From positions 112,578 through 176,577 of IMG/VR virus record IMGVR_UViG_3300024326_000001: DNA of 64,000 nucleotides. One strand, given 5' to 3'. Origin of the DNA: a virus. The position numbers and the translations under genes are program-made. Below the pieces are notes generated by a model. That model was given only the letters and a program-made list of their open reading frames with translations. It had not been told where the DNA came from and did not search any database. Below are positions 1-8,361 of this stretch, in pieces; within the stretch, counting starts at the first letter, position 1, and each line of letters opens with the position of its first letter.

Positions 1-866
1 TAATGAAGTTCCTACCTAAGTTTCCAATGATGACAGGCTGGAACTTTATTAATTATGATTGGCAATATATTGTAAACAGATGTAAAAGATTACAAATTGA
101 TATTGCTGAAGTTTCTATGACACAATCTTTGGATAGAAATGACAGCAGACCCTTACATATTGGAATCTTAGATTACATGCAATTATATGATAAGTATGAT
201 AGAAGTGTAAAGGTAAAAGAATCTAATGCACTTGATTATGTCTCAGGTCAAGTTCTTAATGTTAACAAGATTAAATTTACAGGATCTCTACAGGATTTAT
301 ATAGGGATGATTTTGTAAAATACATTTACTACAATGTAGTCGATTCCGTATTGGTTTATTATATAGATCAAAAGTTGAAATCGATGGAAGTTCTTTTAAC
401 CTTGGCAAACATCACAAAGATGCCTCTATATAAAGCAGCATCGCCAGTGGCAGTTACAGAATCTCTGATTGCACGAAAATTATCAGAAGAAGGTAAACGA
501 ATTGGATCTGAAAAGAAGGAAGACAGTGAAAAGAATGCACAATATGCCGGTGCTTATGTAAAAGAACCCATTACTGGATATTATGCAGGTGTAAGTGCAT
601 TTGACTTTGCATCACTATATCCTTCTATAATGAGACAATTTAATATTTCACCTGACGCCTTTGTTGAAAAGGTAGCAAAGCATGAAGTCGCTGAGCGAAG
701 AAAGGATAAAGAAGTAATCGTTTGTGAAAACGGAGTAGTCTATAAACAAGAGACTTCAATGTTAAAGAAAATTCTAGGAGATTTATATGATCAGCGTAAA
801 GATTATAAACAAACCTCATACGAATATTTCACTAAAGCCGACAGACTTAAAAAAAGATTAAGATAA
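1..866 (+). CDS. 43: DNA polymerase gp43, N-terminal fragment (exonuclease and palm), cut by window edge
   Basis: This is the 3'-5' exonuclease and first palm part of a family B, T4 gp43-type replicative polymerase. The frame is open from base 3, but the true start must lie before the window: Exo II (TGWNFINYD, residues 11-19 of the visible part) and Exo III (YNVVD, 110-114) are present, whereas Exo I, expected further upstream, is not. Palm motif A is clear (DFASLYPSIMR from residue 201, first catalytic Asp). The protein stops in the fingers, just after a charged helix ending KKRLR. Motifs B and C are missing here and occur in a separate gene at 4786-5985. The stop codon lies inside a hairpin followed by T residues, so the end is deliberate and not an obvious sequencing frameshift. 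Confidence 0.9.
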   Translation, partial: MKFLPKFPMMTGWNFINYDWQYIVNRCKRLQIDIAEVSMTQSLDRNDSRPLHIGILDYMQLYDKYDRSVKVKESNALDYVSGQVLNVNKIKFTGSLQDLYRDDFVKYIYYNVVDSVLVYYIDQKLKSMEVLLTLANITKMPLYKAASPVAVTESLIARKLSEEGKRIGSEKKEDSEKNAQYAGAYVKEPITGYYAGVSAFDFASLYPSIMRQFNISPDAFVEKVAKHEVAERRKDKEVIVCENGVVYKQETSMLKKILGDLYDQRKDYKQTSYEYFTKADRLKKRLR

Positions 867-874
867 TCTTTTTG
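851..874 (+). terminator. Terminator hairpin at end of polymerase N-fragment
   Basis: AAAAAGATTA (851-860), loop AGA, TAATCTTTTT (864-873). The polymerase fragment's TAA stop is the first three bases of the 3' arm. A U-run ends the hairpin, so it should act as an intrinsic terminator. Confidence 0.55.
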
Positions 875-902
875 TCTCGAGAGGCAGTCCATTATTCTAC
901 AT

Positions 903-912
903 GAATATATAG
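903..912 (+). promoter_or_regulatory. Late-promoter-like motif GAATATATAG
   Basis: GAATATATAG matches the motif found before the virion genes of this window. It lies 83 nt before nrdB with a hairpin between them, which is further than usual, so its role here is uncertain. Confidence 0.3.
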
Positions 913-923
913 ACTACTAACGA

Positions 924-950
924 GACCAATCTGTTACCAGTTGGTCTTTT
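924..950 (+). terminator. Hairpin upstream of nrdB
   Basis: GACCAA (924-929) pairs with TTGGTC (941-946) and is followed by TTTT. This short possible terminator isolates nrdB from the polymerase fragment. Confidence 0.4.
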
Positions 951-994
951 GTAGACTTTAGGAACTAGTTAAAAAATTTAAGAAAACATAATTT

Positions 995-2002
995 ATGAAA
1001 CCATCAATATTTAAAGAAAGAATAGAATACAAACCGTTTGAATATCCAGTATATTATACTGAAGGATGGTTAAAACAAGCACAGGCGTTTTGGTTACATA
1101 CCGAAATTTCAATGCAAGGCGATGTCAAGGATTGGAATGAAACACTTACAGATTCTGAAAAGAATTTAGTTGGAAATATTCTTTTGGGGTTTGCACAAAC
1201 TGAATGTGCAGTTTCAGATTATTGGACAGGGATGGTTACTGATTGGTTTCCTAAATGGGAAATCAAACACATGGCAATGTTGTTTGGTTCTCAAGAAACT
1301 ATTCATGCAACCGCTTACTCTTATTTAAATGAAACATTAGGCCTTGAAGATTTTGAAGCATTCTTACATGAACCAACAACAGCAGAAAGATTCGATTATT
1401 TAATGAATACAGAAGCAGAATATACTCATGAAGACCTTTTGAAAAATCCAACAGCTAGGAAGGATGTTGCTAGATCTTTAGCAATATTCAGTGCATTTGG
1501 AGAAGGAGTTGCATTATACTCTTCATTCGCCGTTCTTTATTCTTTTCAAATGAGAAATAAACTTAAGGGAATCGGACAACAAATGAAGTGGTCAGTTAGG
1601 GATGAATCTCTTCATTCAAAAATGGGTTGTCAATTATTTAACCACATGTGCGAAGAATATACTGATCTTAGAGATTCAGTTCAATCTCAAGTAGAAGAAG
1701 CAGCTAAGTTAATGGTTGAAATGGAAATGAAGTTTATTGATAAGATGTTTGAAATGGGAGATTTAGAAAATCTTAAGAAAGAAGATCTTAAAGAATTTAT
1801 TAAGAAAAGAGCTAATGAAAAATTAGCAGAAATAGGATATCAATCTATCTTTGAATACAATGAAGAAAGTGCTTCAGAATTAGATTGGTTCTATCACTTA
1901 ACAGGTGGACATACACATACGGATTTCTTTGCAGTAAGACCTACTGATTATTCTAAAGCAGGCGAAGATGAAAACTGGGATGAAGACGATTTGTTTTCAT
2001 AA
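995..2002 (+). CDS. nrdB: Ribonucleotide reductase class I, small (beta) subunit
   Basis: NrdB holds the di-metal/tyrosyl radical cofactor that NrdA uses to reduce ribonucleotides to deoxyribonucleotides for phage DNA synthesis. The 335-residue length is usual. Metal ligands are visible: Glu101 and His104 in QETIHATAY, a Glu in FGEGVALYSSF, and Glu/His in RDESLH. The radical Tyr is Tyr108, four residues after His104. Placing Glu101 on E. coli Glu115, the first ligand (Asp84 in E. coli, 31 residues earlier) falls on Glu70. nrdA follows after 27 nt. The two genes sit between the halves of the DNA polymerase. Confidence 0.93.
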   Translation: MKPSIFKERIEYKPFEYPVYYTEGWLKQAQAFWLHTEISMQGDVKDWNETLTDSEKNLVGNILLGFAQTECAVSDYWTGMVTDWFPKWEIKHMAMLFGSQETIHATAYSYLNETLGLEDFEAFLHEPTTAERFDYLMNTEAEYTHEDLLKNPTARKDVARSLAIFSAFGEGVALYSSFAVLYSFQMRNKLKGIGQQMKWSVRDESLHSKMGCQLFNHMCEEYTDLRDSVQSQVEEAAKLMVEMEMKFIDKMFEMGDLENLKKEDLKEFIKKRANEKLAEIGYQSIFEYNEESASELDWFYHLTGGHTHTDFFAVRPTDYSKAGEDENWDEDDLFS

Positions 2003-2029
2003 CAAATCAATAATTCTAATATAAAATAT

Positions 2030-3880
2030 ATGATGATAAGAAATTACAACGACGCACCAAACCCCGAATACAATGAAAAGGGAAAAGAAAGAAACTTCGG
2101 AGAATCTGAAGGATGGAAATTAGGAGTAGACTTCCCAGTATGGGCTAATACTGAAGTTTATGTAAAAACTGTTTCTAAGGGATATTTACTAGAAGGAGAA
2201 ACTCCAAAGGATGCATACTGGAGAGTATCGACAACAGTTGCACAAAGATTAAGAAAGCCAGAATTAGCAAGTAAATTCTTTGATTATATGTGGAAAGGAT
2301 GGTTAAATCTTGCAACTCCAGTTTTTTCAAACACGGGTTCAGAAAGAGGTCTTCCAATTTCATGTTTCGGTATAGATGTAGCAGATTCAATTCACGATAT
2401 AGGTTCAAAGAATTTAGAATTAATGTTACTTGCTAAACATGGAGGCGGTGTTGGTATCGGAGTAAATCAGATAAGACCGGCAGGAGCAACCATTACAGGA
2501 AACGGAACTTCAGACGGAGTAGTTCCATTTATAAAAATTTATGATTCTACTATTTTAGCAACTAATCAAGGTTCAGTAAGAAGAGGTGCAGCGTCAGTCA
2601 ATATAGATATAGAACATGATGATTTTTGGGAATGGTTAGAGGTTAGAGAACCTAAGGGTGATGTAAATAGACAATGTTTAAACGTACATCAATGTATCGT
2701 AGTATCTGACGGGTTTATGCAAAAGATCGAGGCTGGAGATAAAGAAGCTCGTAAAAGATGGGCCGCTGTGATTAGAAAAAGAAGAGCAACAGGAGAACCT
2801 TATATAATGTTTAAGGGTAATATCAATAGAATGAATCCGGATGCGTATAAGCAAAATGGTTTAAAGGTTTATATGACTAACATCTGTTCTGAGATTACTT
2901 TACACACCGATGAAAATCATTCATTTGTATGTTGTTTATCTTCTGTGAATCTTAAAAGATATGAAGAATGGAAAGATACTGATTTAATCTATACTGCAAC
3001 TTACTTTTTAGATGGAGTTCTTCAGGAGTTTATTCATAGAGCGAAATATATGAGAGGCTTTGAAAATGCAGTAAGATCCGCTGAAAAAGGTAGAGCATTA
3101 GGTTTAGGAGTTCTCGGATGGCATACTTATTTACAAGATAGAAATATTCCATTCGATTCTTTGACAGCTCAATTTGAAACTAGAAAGATATTTTCTCAAA
3201 TCAAAGTAGAAAGTGAAAGAGCAAGTAGAGATTTAGCTACAGAATTTGGAGAACCTCTTTGGTGTGTAGGAACTGGAATGAGAAACACACACTTAAGAGC
3301 AATTGCTCCTACTGTTTCTAATTCTAAATTAGCAGGAAATGTTTCACCAGGCATTGAACCATGGGCAGCAAATGTATTTACTGAACAAACTGCAAAAGGA
3401 ACTTTTATTAGAAAGAACCCTGCACTTGAAAATATGTTAACTAAGATCAAGCAAAATAAGAAAACAGTATGGGACAAAATACTAGAAGACGGTGGTTCAG
3501 TTCAAGGCGTTGATGTATTAGGAGAATATTGGGTAAAGGAAGGAAGTAGTGATGCCCCGATTAAGCAAGCCACTTATGACAAATTAACAGATCACGAAAA
3601 GGATCTTTATATTTCTGTTAAAGATGTATTTAGAACCTTTAAAGAAATTAATCAAATGGAATTAGTTAAACAAGCTGGTGTAAGACAACAATATATTGAT
3701 CAAGCAGTTTCATTAAATTTAGCTTTTCCTACACAGGCTGAACCTAAATATATTAATCAAGTTCATTTAGAAGCTTATAAGCAGGGAATAAAAACTCTTT
3801 ATTATATGAGAACAGAATCTGTATTAAGAGGAGACATCGCACAGCGAGCAATGGAAGATTGTTTAGCATGTGATGGATAA
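2030..3880 (+). CDS. nrdA: Ribonucleotide reductase class I, large (alpha) subunit
   Basis: Catalytic subunit that works with NrdB. Key residues: redox Cys112 in PISCFG, the active-site set Asn284-Cys286-Glu288 (NICSE), the second redox Cys at 301/302 (VCCLSSVNL), the Tyr pair in TLYYMRT and a C-terminal CLACDG that re-reduces the active site. At 616 residues it is shorter than E. coli NrdA (about 760): the N-terminal ATP cone is absent and the protein starts almost directly at the catalytic barrel, so dATP feedback inhibition of activity is probably missing. A strong terminator follows. Confidence 0.93.
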   Translation: MMIRNYNDAPNPEYNEKGKERNFGESEGWKLGVDFPVWANTEVYVKTVSKGYLLEGETPKDAYWRVSTTVAQRLRKPELASKFFDYMWKGWLNLATPVFSNTGSERGLPISCFGIDVADSIHDIGSKNLELMLLAKHGGGVGIGVNQIRPAGATITGNGTSDGVVPFIKIYDSTILATNQGSVRRGAASVNIDIEHDDFWEWLEVREPKGDVNRQCLNVHQCIVVSDGFMQKIEAGDKEARKRWAAVIRKRRATGEPYIMFKGNINRMNPDAYKQNGLKVYMTNICSEITLHTDENHSFVCCLSSVNLKRYEEWKDTDLIYTATYFLDGVLQEFIHRAKYMRGFENAVRSAEKGRALGLGVLGWHTYLQDRNIPFDSLTAQFETRKIFSQIKVESERASRDLATEFGEPLWCVGTGMRNTHLRAIAPTVSNSKLAGNVSPGIEPWAANVFTEQTAKGTFIRKNPALENMLTKIKQNKKTVWDKILEDGGSVQGVDVLGEYWVKEGSSDAPIKQATYDKLTDHEKDLYISVKDVFRTFKEINQMELVKQAGVRQQYIDQAVSLNLAFPTQAEPKYINQVHLEAYKQGIKTLYYMRTESVLRGDIAQRAMEDCLACDG

Positions 3881-3911
3881 GATTAGTTGTGGTTAAGTCC
3901 ACTTCTTAGGA

Positions 3912-3927
3912 CCGAGATAGTTCTCGG
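3912..3927 (+). repeat. Small hairpin preceding the nrdA terminator
   Basis: CCGAGA, loop TAGT, TCTCGG. This perfect six-pair hairpin lies directly before the main terminator hairpin and may protect the nrdBA transcript 3' end. Confidence 0.45.
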
Positions 3928-3930
3928 ATC

Positions 3931-3970
3931 GAGGCCAGGAGTTCGCTACTTCCTGGCCTCACTTTTTTTA
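3931..3970 (+). terminator. Strong rho-independent terminator after nrdA
   Basis: GAGGCCAGGA (3931-3940) and TCCTGGCCTC (3951-3960) form a perfect ten-pair, GC-rich stem, followed by ACTTTTTTT. It separates nrdBA from the sliding clamp gene. Confidence 0.9.
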
Positions 3971-4026
3971 CTGAAACTATTTGTGATTTTTGTGTAGAAT
4001 AATAAACAAATAAAAATTATACATTC

Positions 4027-4782
4027 ATGAAAATTTCAATCAGTAAGGTCGATTCAAACAACTTCATCGGCTTCGTTAATAGACTTAAAGTAATTGATTC
4101 TTTTGTCTATTTTAAATTAAAAGATGGTGTCGTACAGGCATCCGCTTATTTACCACAAAGAGATGCTGTTAAGCATCACAGAATGCCGATTTCTCAAGTT
4201 TTTCAAATCGAAGATGGTGAAATCTCTACAGACAAAGAATTAAAGATTGCATTCTTTGACGCTTCTAAAATAACAGATGCATTCAAACAATTTGACTATG
4301 ATGCTATTTCAGCTGAAATCGAATTCGTTGAAAACGAAGAAGATTGTGTTGCAACTACATTCAAAATATTTAATGATGAATTAGAAATTACACTTGCATG
4401 TTCAGAGCCATCTTTAGGTTATAAAGATCTAACTGATGCACAGATTCAAGGTATCTTTAACACCGAAGCTTCTACTTTTAAATTCGATTTAGATTACACT
4501 TCACTTGCAAAGGTAAGAAACCTATTCTCTTTAGATAAAGAAGAAACGTTCTCAATAAATGCAAACGGAAATGGTGTAAAGCTTTTAGGAAAAACCTACA
4601 ACATGTTAGTAACACCAGATTATGACGGTGAATCAGGAACTAACGTTACATTATTCAAAAAATATCTTAACCTTTTAGATAAAGAAGATTACACTGCCCA
4701 TGTATTAGACAATAGAGTAGTTCTTAGATCTAATGATTCAGAAACTTTGCTAACGATTGCAACTTGCCAAACAGCAGAGTAA
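4027..4782 (+). CDS. 45: Sliding clamp, T4 gp45-like
   Basis: A 251-residue protein with the size and composition of T4 gp45 (228 residues), the trimeric ring that tethers polymerase and also activates late transcription. Identity is low by eye. The call rests on length, the start MKISISKVDSNNFIGFVNRL resembling a clamp N-terminal helix-strand unit, a domain-repeat pattern with a conserved-looking YDGE segment near residue 200, and its position directly before the polymerase C-fragment (three nt between stop and start). The A-rich leader AAATAAAAATTATACATTC precedes the ATG. A nonhomologous DNA-binding protein cannot be fully excluded. Confidence 0.75.
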   Translation: MKISISKVDSNNFIGFVNRLKVIDSFVYFKLKDGVVQASAYLPQRDAVKHHRMPISQVFQIEDGEISTDKELKIAFFDASKITDAFKQFDYDAISAEIEFVENEEDCVATTFKIFNDELEITLACSEPSLGYKDLTDAQIQGIFNTEASTFKFDLDYTSLAKVRNLFSLDKEETFSINANGNGVKLLGKTYNMLVTPDYDGESGTNVTLFKKYLNLLDKEDYTAHVLDNRVVLRSNDSETLLTIATCQTAE

Positions 4783-4785
4783 TTT

Positions 4786-5985
4786 ATGGATATAAACACA
4801 CTAATTAACAAGCCCGAAGACGACCTTACACGGGATGAAATGCAAACCTTGGCGGATCACTATCAAACAATGTCCGCCAAGTTTACTGCATACGAACAGG
4901 CCGTTAAAGTAACTCTTAACTCGATCTATGGTGCATTTGGTAATAAGTGGTTTCACTTTTTTAATATAGACATTGCAGAATCTATTACACTACAAGGACA
5001 GAATGCAATTCTATATTCTGAAAAGATTCTTAATAAATATTTTCAAGAGTTTTGGCCTAAAGATACTGTGGTCCATGAACATTTCAATATTTCTATTAAG
5101 AATAAATTAGTAAGACCTTCCGTGGTTTATATTGATACAGATTCATGTTACGTTCAGTTTGAAGAAATGTATGAATCTATTGAATGGCTAGGAGATAATA
5201 AACTACCAATTGATAAGTTTATTATGGAATTATATACGTTCAGAATCAAAGACTATATCACGAAATGTATGGCAAAGTATGCCGAAGTTACGAACACAGA
5301 CAACTTTTTATATTTCGATTTAGAAACAATTGCATATTCAGGAATATGGTTAGCTAAAAAGAAATATTTACAAGACATTGCATGGGAAGATAAGCTCGAA
5401 GTAGACGATAGATACCCTTCTCTTAAGAAGATTAAGACGATTGGATTTGATACTATTCAATCTTCTACTCCTACATTAGCAAGAAAGCATTTGACTGAAG
5501 CTCTTAAATTGATTTTATCTGAAAAGCCAACTGCAGAGATGTTAAGTAGATTAGTTTCTTTTTTGAAAACGGCAAAGAAAGAGTTTAAGATGTCTAATGT
5601 TGATGAAATAGCTTTCAATAAAAGAACTAATAATATTGAAAAATACATTGTAGATGATACGATAGAATTTCAATATGGTTTAAAATGTCCTCCGAACGTC
5701 AAGGCAGCAGGATTCTATAACTTCTTAATGAATCAGAATCCAAAATATAAAAACAAGTATAAAATGATTGGTAATGGCGAAAAGCTAAAATTATATCATT
5801 GTAAACATAATGTATGTGAAATGTATGCATATCAACCAGGTGCCCATCCTTATGAAATTGCACCACAGGTAGATTATGAAACACAATTTGAAAAATCTGT
5901 AATAGATCCTATCAATAGAGTATTATCTTCAGTAGGTCTTCAGAGACTAAACAGAAATCTAATATATTCATCTTCATTATTCTAA
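4786..5985 (+). CDS. 43: DNA polymerase gp43, C-terminal fragment (fingers, palm, thumb)
   Basis: Second half of the family B polymerase. It starts with a short linker and then the fingers P-helix, motif B (KVTLNSIYGAFGN, 41-53), and motif C (YIDTDS, 115-120) with the remaining catalytic Asp residues, followed by a thumb region. T4-type SSTP is present in IQSSTPTLARKHL. The C-terminus YSSSLF recalls the T4 gp43 clamp-binding tail, which ends in LDFLF. Exonuclease and motif A are supplied by the gene ending at 866. The two products must associate to make an active enzyme. The clamp gene lies immediately upstream. Confidence 0.92.
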   Translation: MDINTLINKPEDDLTRDEMQTLADHYQTMSAKFTAYEQAVKVTLNSIYGAFGNKWFHFFNIDIAESITLQGQNAILYSEKILNKYFQEFWPKDTVVHEHFNISIKNKLVRPSVVYIDTDSCYVQFEEMYESIEWLGDNKLPIDKFIMELYTFRIKDYITKCMAKYAEVTNTDNFLYFDLETIAYSGIWLAKKKYLQDIAWEDKLEVDDRYPSLKKIKTIGFDTIQSSTPTLARKHLTEALKLILSEKPTAEMLSRLVSFLKTAKKEFKMSNVDEIAFNKRTNNIEKYIVDDTIEFQYGLKCPPNVKAAGFYNFLMNQNPKYKNKYKMIGNGEKLKLYHCKHNVCEMYAYQPGAHPYEIAPQVDYETQFEKSVIDPINRVLSSVGLQRLNRNLIYSSSLF

Positions 5986-5996
5986 AAATAAACAAA

Positions 5997-6173
5997 ATGG
6001 ATTTTAAAAGTAAAATAATAGAATTGGTTGAACAAACCCCTAATAATTATGAATTAGGAGATAAGGTAAGAAAAATGATTTGGCCTTTAATTTTTAAAGA
6101 AAAAACAATTTCAAATGATCCTAAACAAATTAGTATCTTTGACGAAATAGAAGAAAGAAAAAACAATGCTTGA
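5997..6173 (+). CDS. Small hypothetical protein, 58 aa
   Basis: This ATG-initiated frame of 58 residues (start MDFKSKIIELVEQ) is preceded by A-rich AAAATAAACAAA and overlaps the next gene by eight bases, the arrangement expected for translational coupling. It has hydrophobic-helix character in RKMIWPLIF and a charged C-terminus. No family is recognised. It belongs to the replication/recombination operon by position. Confidence 0.55.
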   Translation: MDFKSKIIELVEQTPNNYELGDKVRKMIWPLIFKEKTISNDPKQISIFDEIEERKNNA

Positions 6174-6354
6174 TCCAAATAATCTTACGGAAGAACAGAA
6201 TGTATTTGTTGCAAAATACAAAACACTCTATAATAGGCTAGTTTCTCTTCAAGAAAAAATGGATTCTATGAAAAAGGAATCCGATGTTCTTATTAAAGAA
6301 CTCGAAACACTAAGAAAACAAGAAAAAAACATATTTAAAAATGGCAAAAAATAA
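6166..6354 (+). CDS. Small coiled-coil hypothetical protein
   Basis: 62 residues, highly charged, with heptad-like spacing from about residue 22 (YNRLVSLQEKMDSMKKES), predicting a helical coiled coil. It overlaps the preceding small frame and the start of uvsX by 14 nt, so it is probably co-translated with the recombinase. Position just before uvsX could suggest a partner of recombination, but no homology to UvsY is evident. Confidence 0.6.
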   Translation: MLDPNNLTEEQNVFVAKYKTLYNRLVSLQEKMDSMKKESDVLIKELETLRKQEKNIFKNGKK

Positions 6355-7450
6355 AGACTTTACATTCGACGATTTAAATAAGCAATTAGCTGATTTAAAT
6401 CCATTAGGATCTATCATGGAAACTTCAAACTTTTCAAAGGTAACAGATTGGATTCACACAGGAAATTATCATTTGAACGCATGTGTATCAGGTTCATTAT
6501 TTAAAGGATGGCCAAACAATAGATCATCATCTATCGCTGGTCCTTCAGGAACAGGTAAAACATTCTTAATGTTAAACACAGTTAGAGAAGCTATTGATAA
6601 AGGATATAGTGTAATTTATTATGATTCTGAAGCAGCCGTTGATAAGGAACAAATGGAAAAGTTTGGAATTGATACTTCCAAAGTAAATTACCAACCTACA
6701 AATACAGTTCAAGATTTTAGAACTTCTGTAACTACAATTACTAAGAAAATGCAAGATGCTAAAAGAGCAGGTGGTGAAGTTCCTAAAGTAATGATTATTT
6801 TAGATTCAGCCGGTAACTTAGCGACTGCGAAAGAAATAGCAGATGCAGCAAGTGGTTCTGACAAATCAGATATGACTAGATCTAAGGTTTTAAAATCTAT
6901 CTTTAGAATTATAATGACTCCATTAGCAGATCTTAAAATACCTTTCTTATTTACAAACCATACATACCAATCTCAATCCTTTATTCCAATGCAAATCGCA
7001 GGTGGTGGAACAGGACCACAGTATGCAGCATCAATTGTACTGATGTTAAACAAGGCTCAATTAAAGGACGGAGCTGAAAAAGTAGGTATTATAGTTACGG
7101 CTAAACCTGATAAAAATAGATTTGCAAAGCCACATCCTATTAAGTTTCACTTAAACTTTACAGAAGGTATGAATCCTTATGTTGGATTAGAACAATATGC
7201 TACATGGGATATTTGTGGAATTACTAGAGGAAATATTGTAAAAGGAGAAAAGATTCCAAAGGCAACAGCAAGAACATGGATATGTAAACACCTAGATCAT
7301 ACTGTTGCGAATAAAGATTTCTTTTCTGAAATGGTATTTACACAAACCGTACTAGAGCAAATCGAATCGCACATTCAACCTTTGTTTAATTACAACACTG
7401 AAATTTCTGAAATTGACGTAGAAGAAATGTTAGAAGATAGTGAAGCATAA
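6341..7450 (+). CDS. uvsX: UvsX recombinase (RecA family)
   Basis: Strand-exchange ATPase that drives recombination-dependent replication and repair in T4-like phages. Walker A is GPSGTGKT at 67-74, and Walker B is the hydrophobic run before LDSAGNL (VMIILDSAGN). The length of 369 residues fits T4 UvsX (about 390). The start at 6341 overlaps the preceding gene, and the stop overlaps the next ATG by one base (TAATG), indicating an operon with the helicase and the gp46/47 genes downstream. Confidence 0.93.
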   Translation: MAKNKDFTFDDLNKQLADLNPLGSIMETSNFSKVTDWIHTGNYHLNACVSGSLFKGWPNNRSSSIAGPSGTGKTFLMLNTVREAIDKGYSVIYYDSEAAVDKEQMEKFGIDTSKVNYQPTNTVQDFRTSVTTITKKMQDAKRAGGEVPKVMIILDSAGNLATAKEIADAASGSDKSDMTRSKVLKSIFRIIMTPLADLKIPFLFTNHTYQSQSFIPMQIAGGGTGPQYAASIVLMLNKAQLKDGAEKVGIIVTAKPDKNRFAKPHPIKFHLNFTEGMNPYVGLEQYATWDICGITRGNIVKGEKIPKATARTWICKHLDHTVANKDFFSEMVFTQTVLEQIESHIQPLFNYNTEISEIDVEEMLEDSEA

Positions 7451-7761
7451 TGAAGTTGAACATAAACAAGATAAACGAAGATAAGCTTCCAATTAAATAT
7501 ATTCTGGGAATACAAGAAGAATTAGAATCTTTTCCCGATGCATTTGACATTATGCATATATTTATAACTAGAGCAGTGAGACAGCCTGACAGACAAAAGG
7601 CGTCTTTCACCAAACATGCTCTCAATAAATATTTCGCAAAGGGGAAAAATGAAAATGTAGAATCCGGATTAAATGAAGCAATTGGTATGGGACTAATAGA
7701 ACAAACCAATTCGAACGAAGGTAAAGAAGCTTATAAAATATTAATTAACCCATTCCTATGA
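7450..7761 (+). CDS. Hypothetical protein between uvsX and an oxygenase
   Basis: 103 residues, mixed helical, possibly a small winged-helix-like fold (FTKHALNKYFAKG then a GLNEAIGMGLIEQ segment), but I do not recognise a family. Start overlaps the uvsX stop (TAATG) and its own stop overlaps the next start by four bases, so it is firmly in the recombination operon. Confidence 0.65.
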   Translation: MKLNINKINEDKLPIKYILGIQEELESFPDAFDIMHIFITRAVRQPDRQKASFTKHALNKYFAKGKNENVESGLNEAIGMGLIEQTNSNEGKEAYKILINPFL

Positions 7762-8351
7762 TAACAATTAGAGACAACTTTATTAAAGATGAAAAACTCC
7801 TCAGAGATATTGCAAATGATAACACATTTTTTGCAGATCCAGGTGTTTATTACTGGTGGAAAGGATGGTTCAACGAAGAACCAGGCCATGAACCTACAGT
7901 AAAACAAAGGCTTATATCAGCTATTTGGGCAAATGATTGCCCAATATCTGAAGTATGGGATATAGCAGGATTTGAATATTGGACAGGTATTCAGTCTGCT
8001 AATCCTACATTAGGACATAAGGACAATTTAGGATTTCATTTTGATAAAGATGAATCTTGGTTCAAGAAAACCAACGGAGAAGAAATAGTAAGACCTGTAA
8101 TAGGCACTGTATATTATCCGCCACAACCTGAGTTTGAAGGAGGAGAATTAATAGTTCATACTGCAGGAAAGGATAAAGCGCCTGATGTAATTCAAACCCG
8201 ACCTAATAGATTAATTATATTTAGAGCAGGTGATGATGTCCATGCAGTCGATACGGTTACTAAGGGAACTAGAAAGGCAATTGCAATTAATTTATGGTCA
8301 GATGTACCTTTTGCAAAAACAAATGGTGATTTAGTGGTAGAACAAGTATAA
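7758..8351 (+). CDS. 2OG-Fe(II) oxygenase (prolyl hydroxylase-like)
   Basis: A 197-residue double-stranded beta-helix dioxygenase. The iron ligands are His and Asp of GFHFDKDE and the distal His of DDVHAVDTVTKGTRKAI, in which the following Arg/Lys would bind 2-oxoglutarate. GGELIVHT is typical of the prolyl 4-hydroxylase branch. Such enzymes are common in marine T4-like phages, with mostly unknown substrates. Its place inside the replication operon suggests a nucleic-acid or replication-protein substrate, but that is inference. A second enzyme of this kind is at 59779-60372. Confidence 0.85.
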   Translation: MITIRDNFIKDEKLLRDIANDNTFFADPGVYYWWKGWFNEEPGHEPTVKQRLISAIWANDCPISEVWDIAGFEYWTGIQSANPTLGHKDNLGFHFDKDESWFKKTNGEEIVRPVIGTVYYPPQPEFEGGELIVHTAGKDKAPDVIQTRPNRLIIFRAGDDVHAVDTVTKGTRKAIAINLWSDVPFAKTNGDLVVEQV

Positions 8352-8361
8352 AAACTATAAT

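Noticed and set aside
840-995. Split intein or group I intron as the reason for the split polymerase
   Set aside because: No intein motifs at the end of the N-fragment or start of the C-fragment, and complete unrelated genes lie between them.
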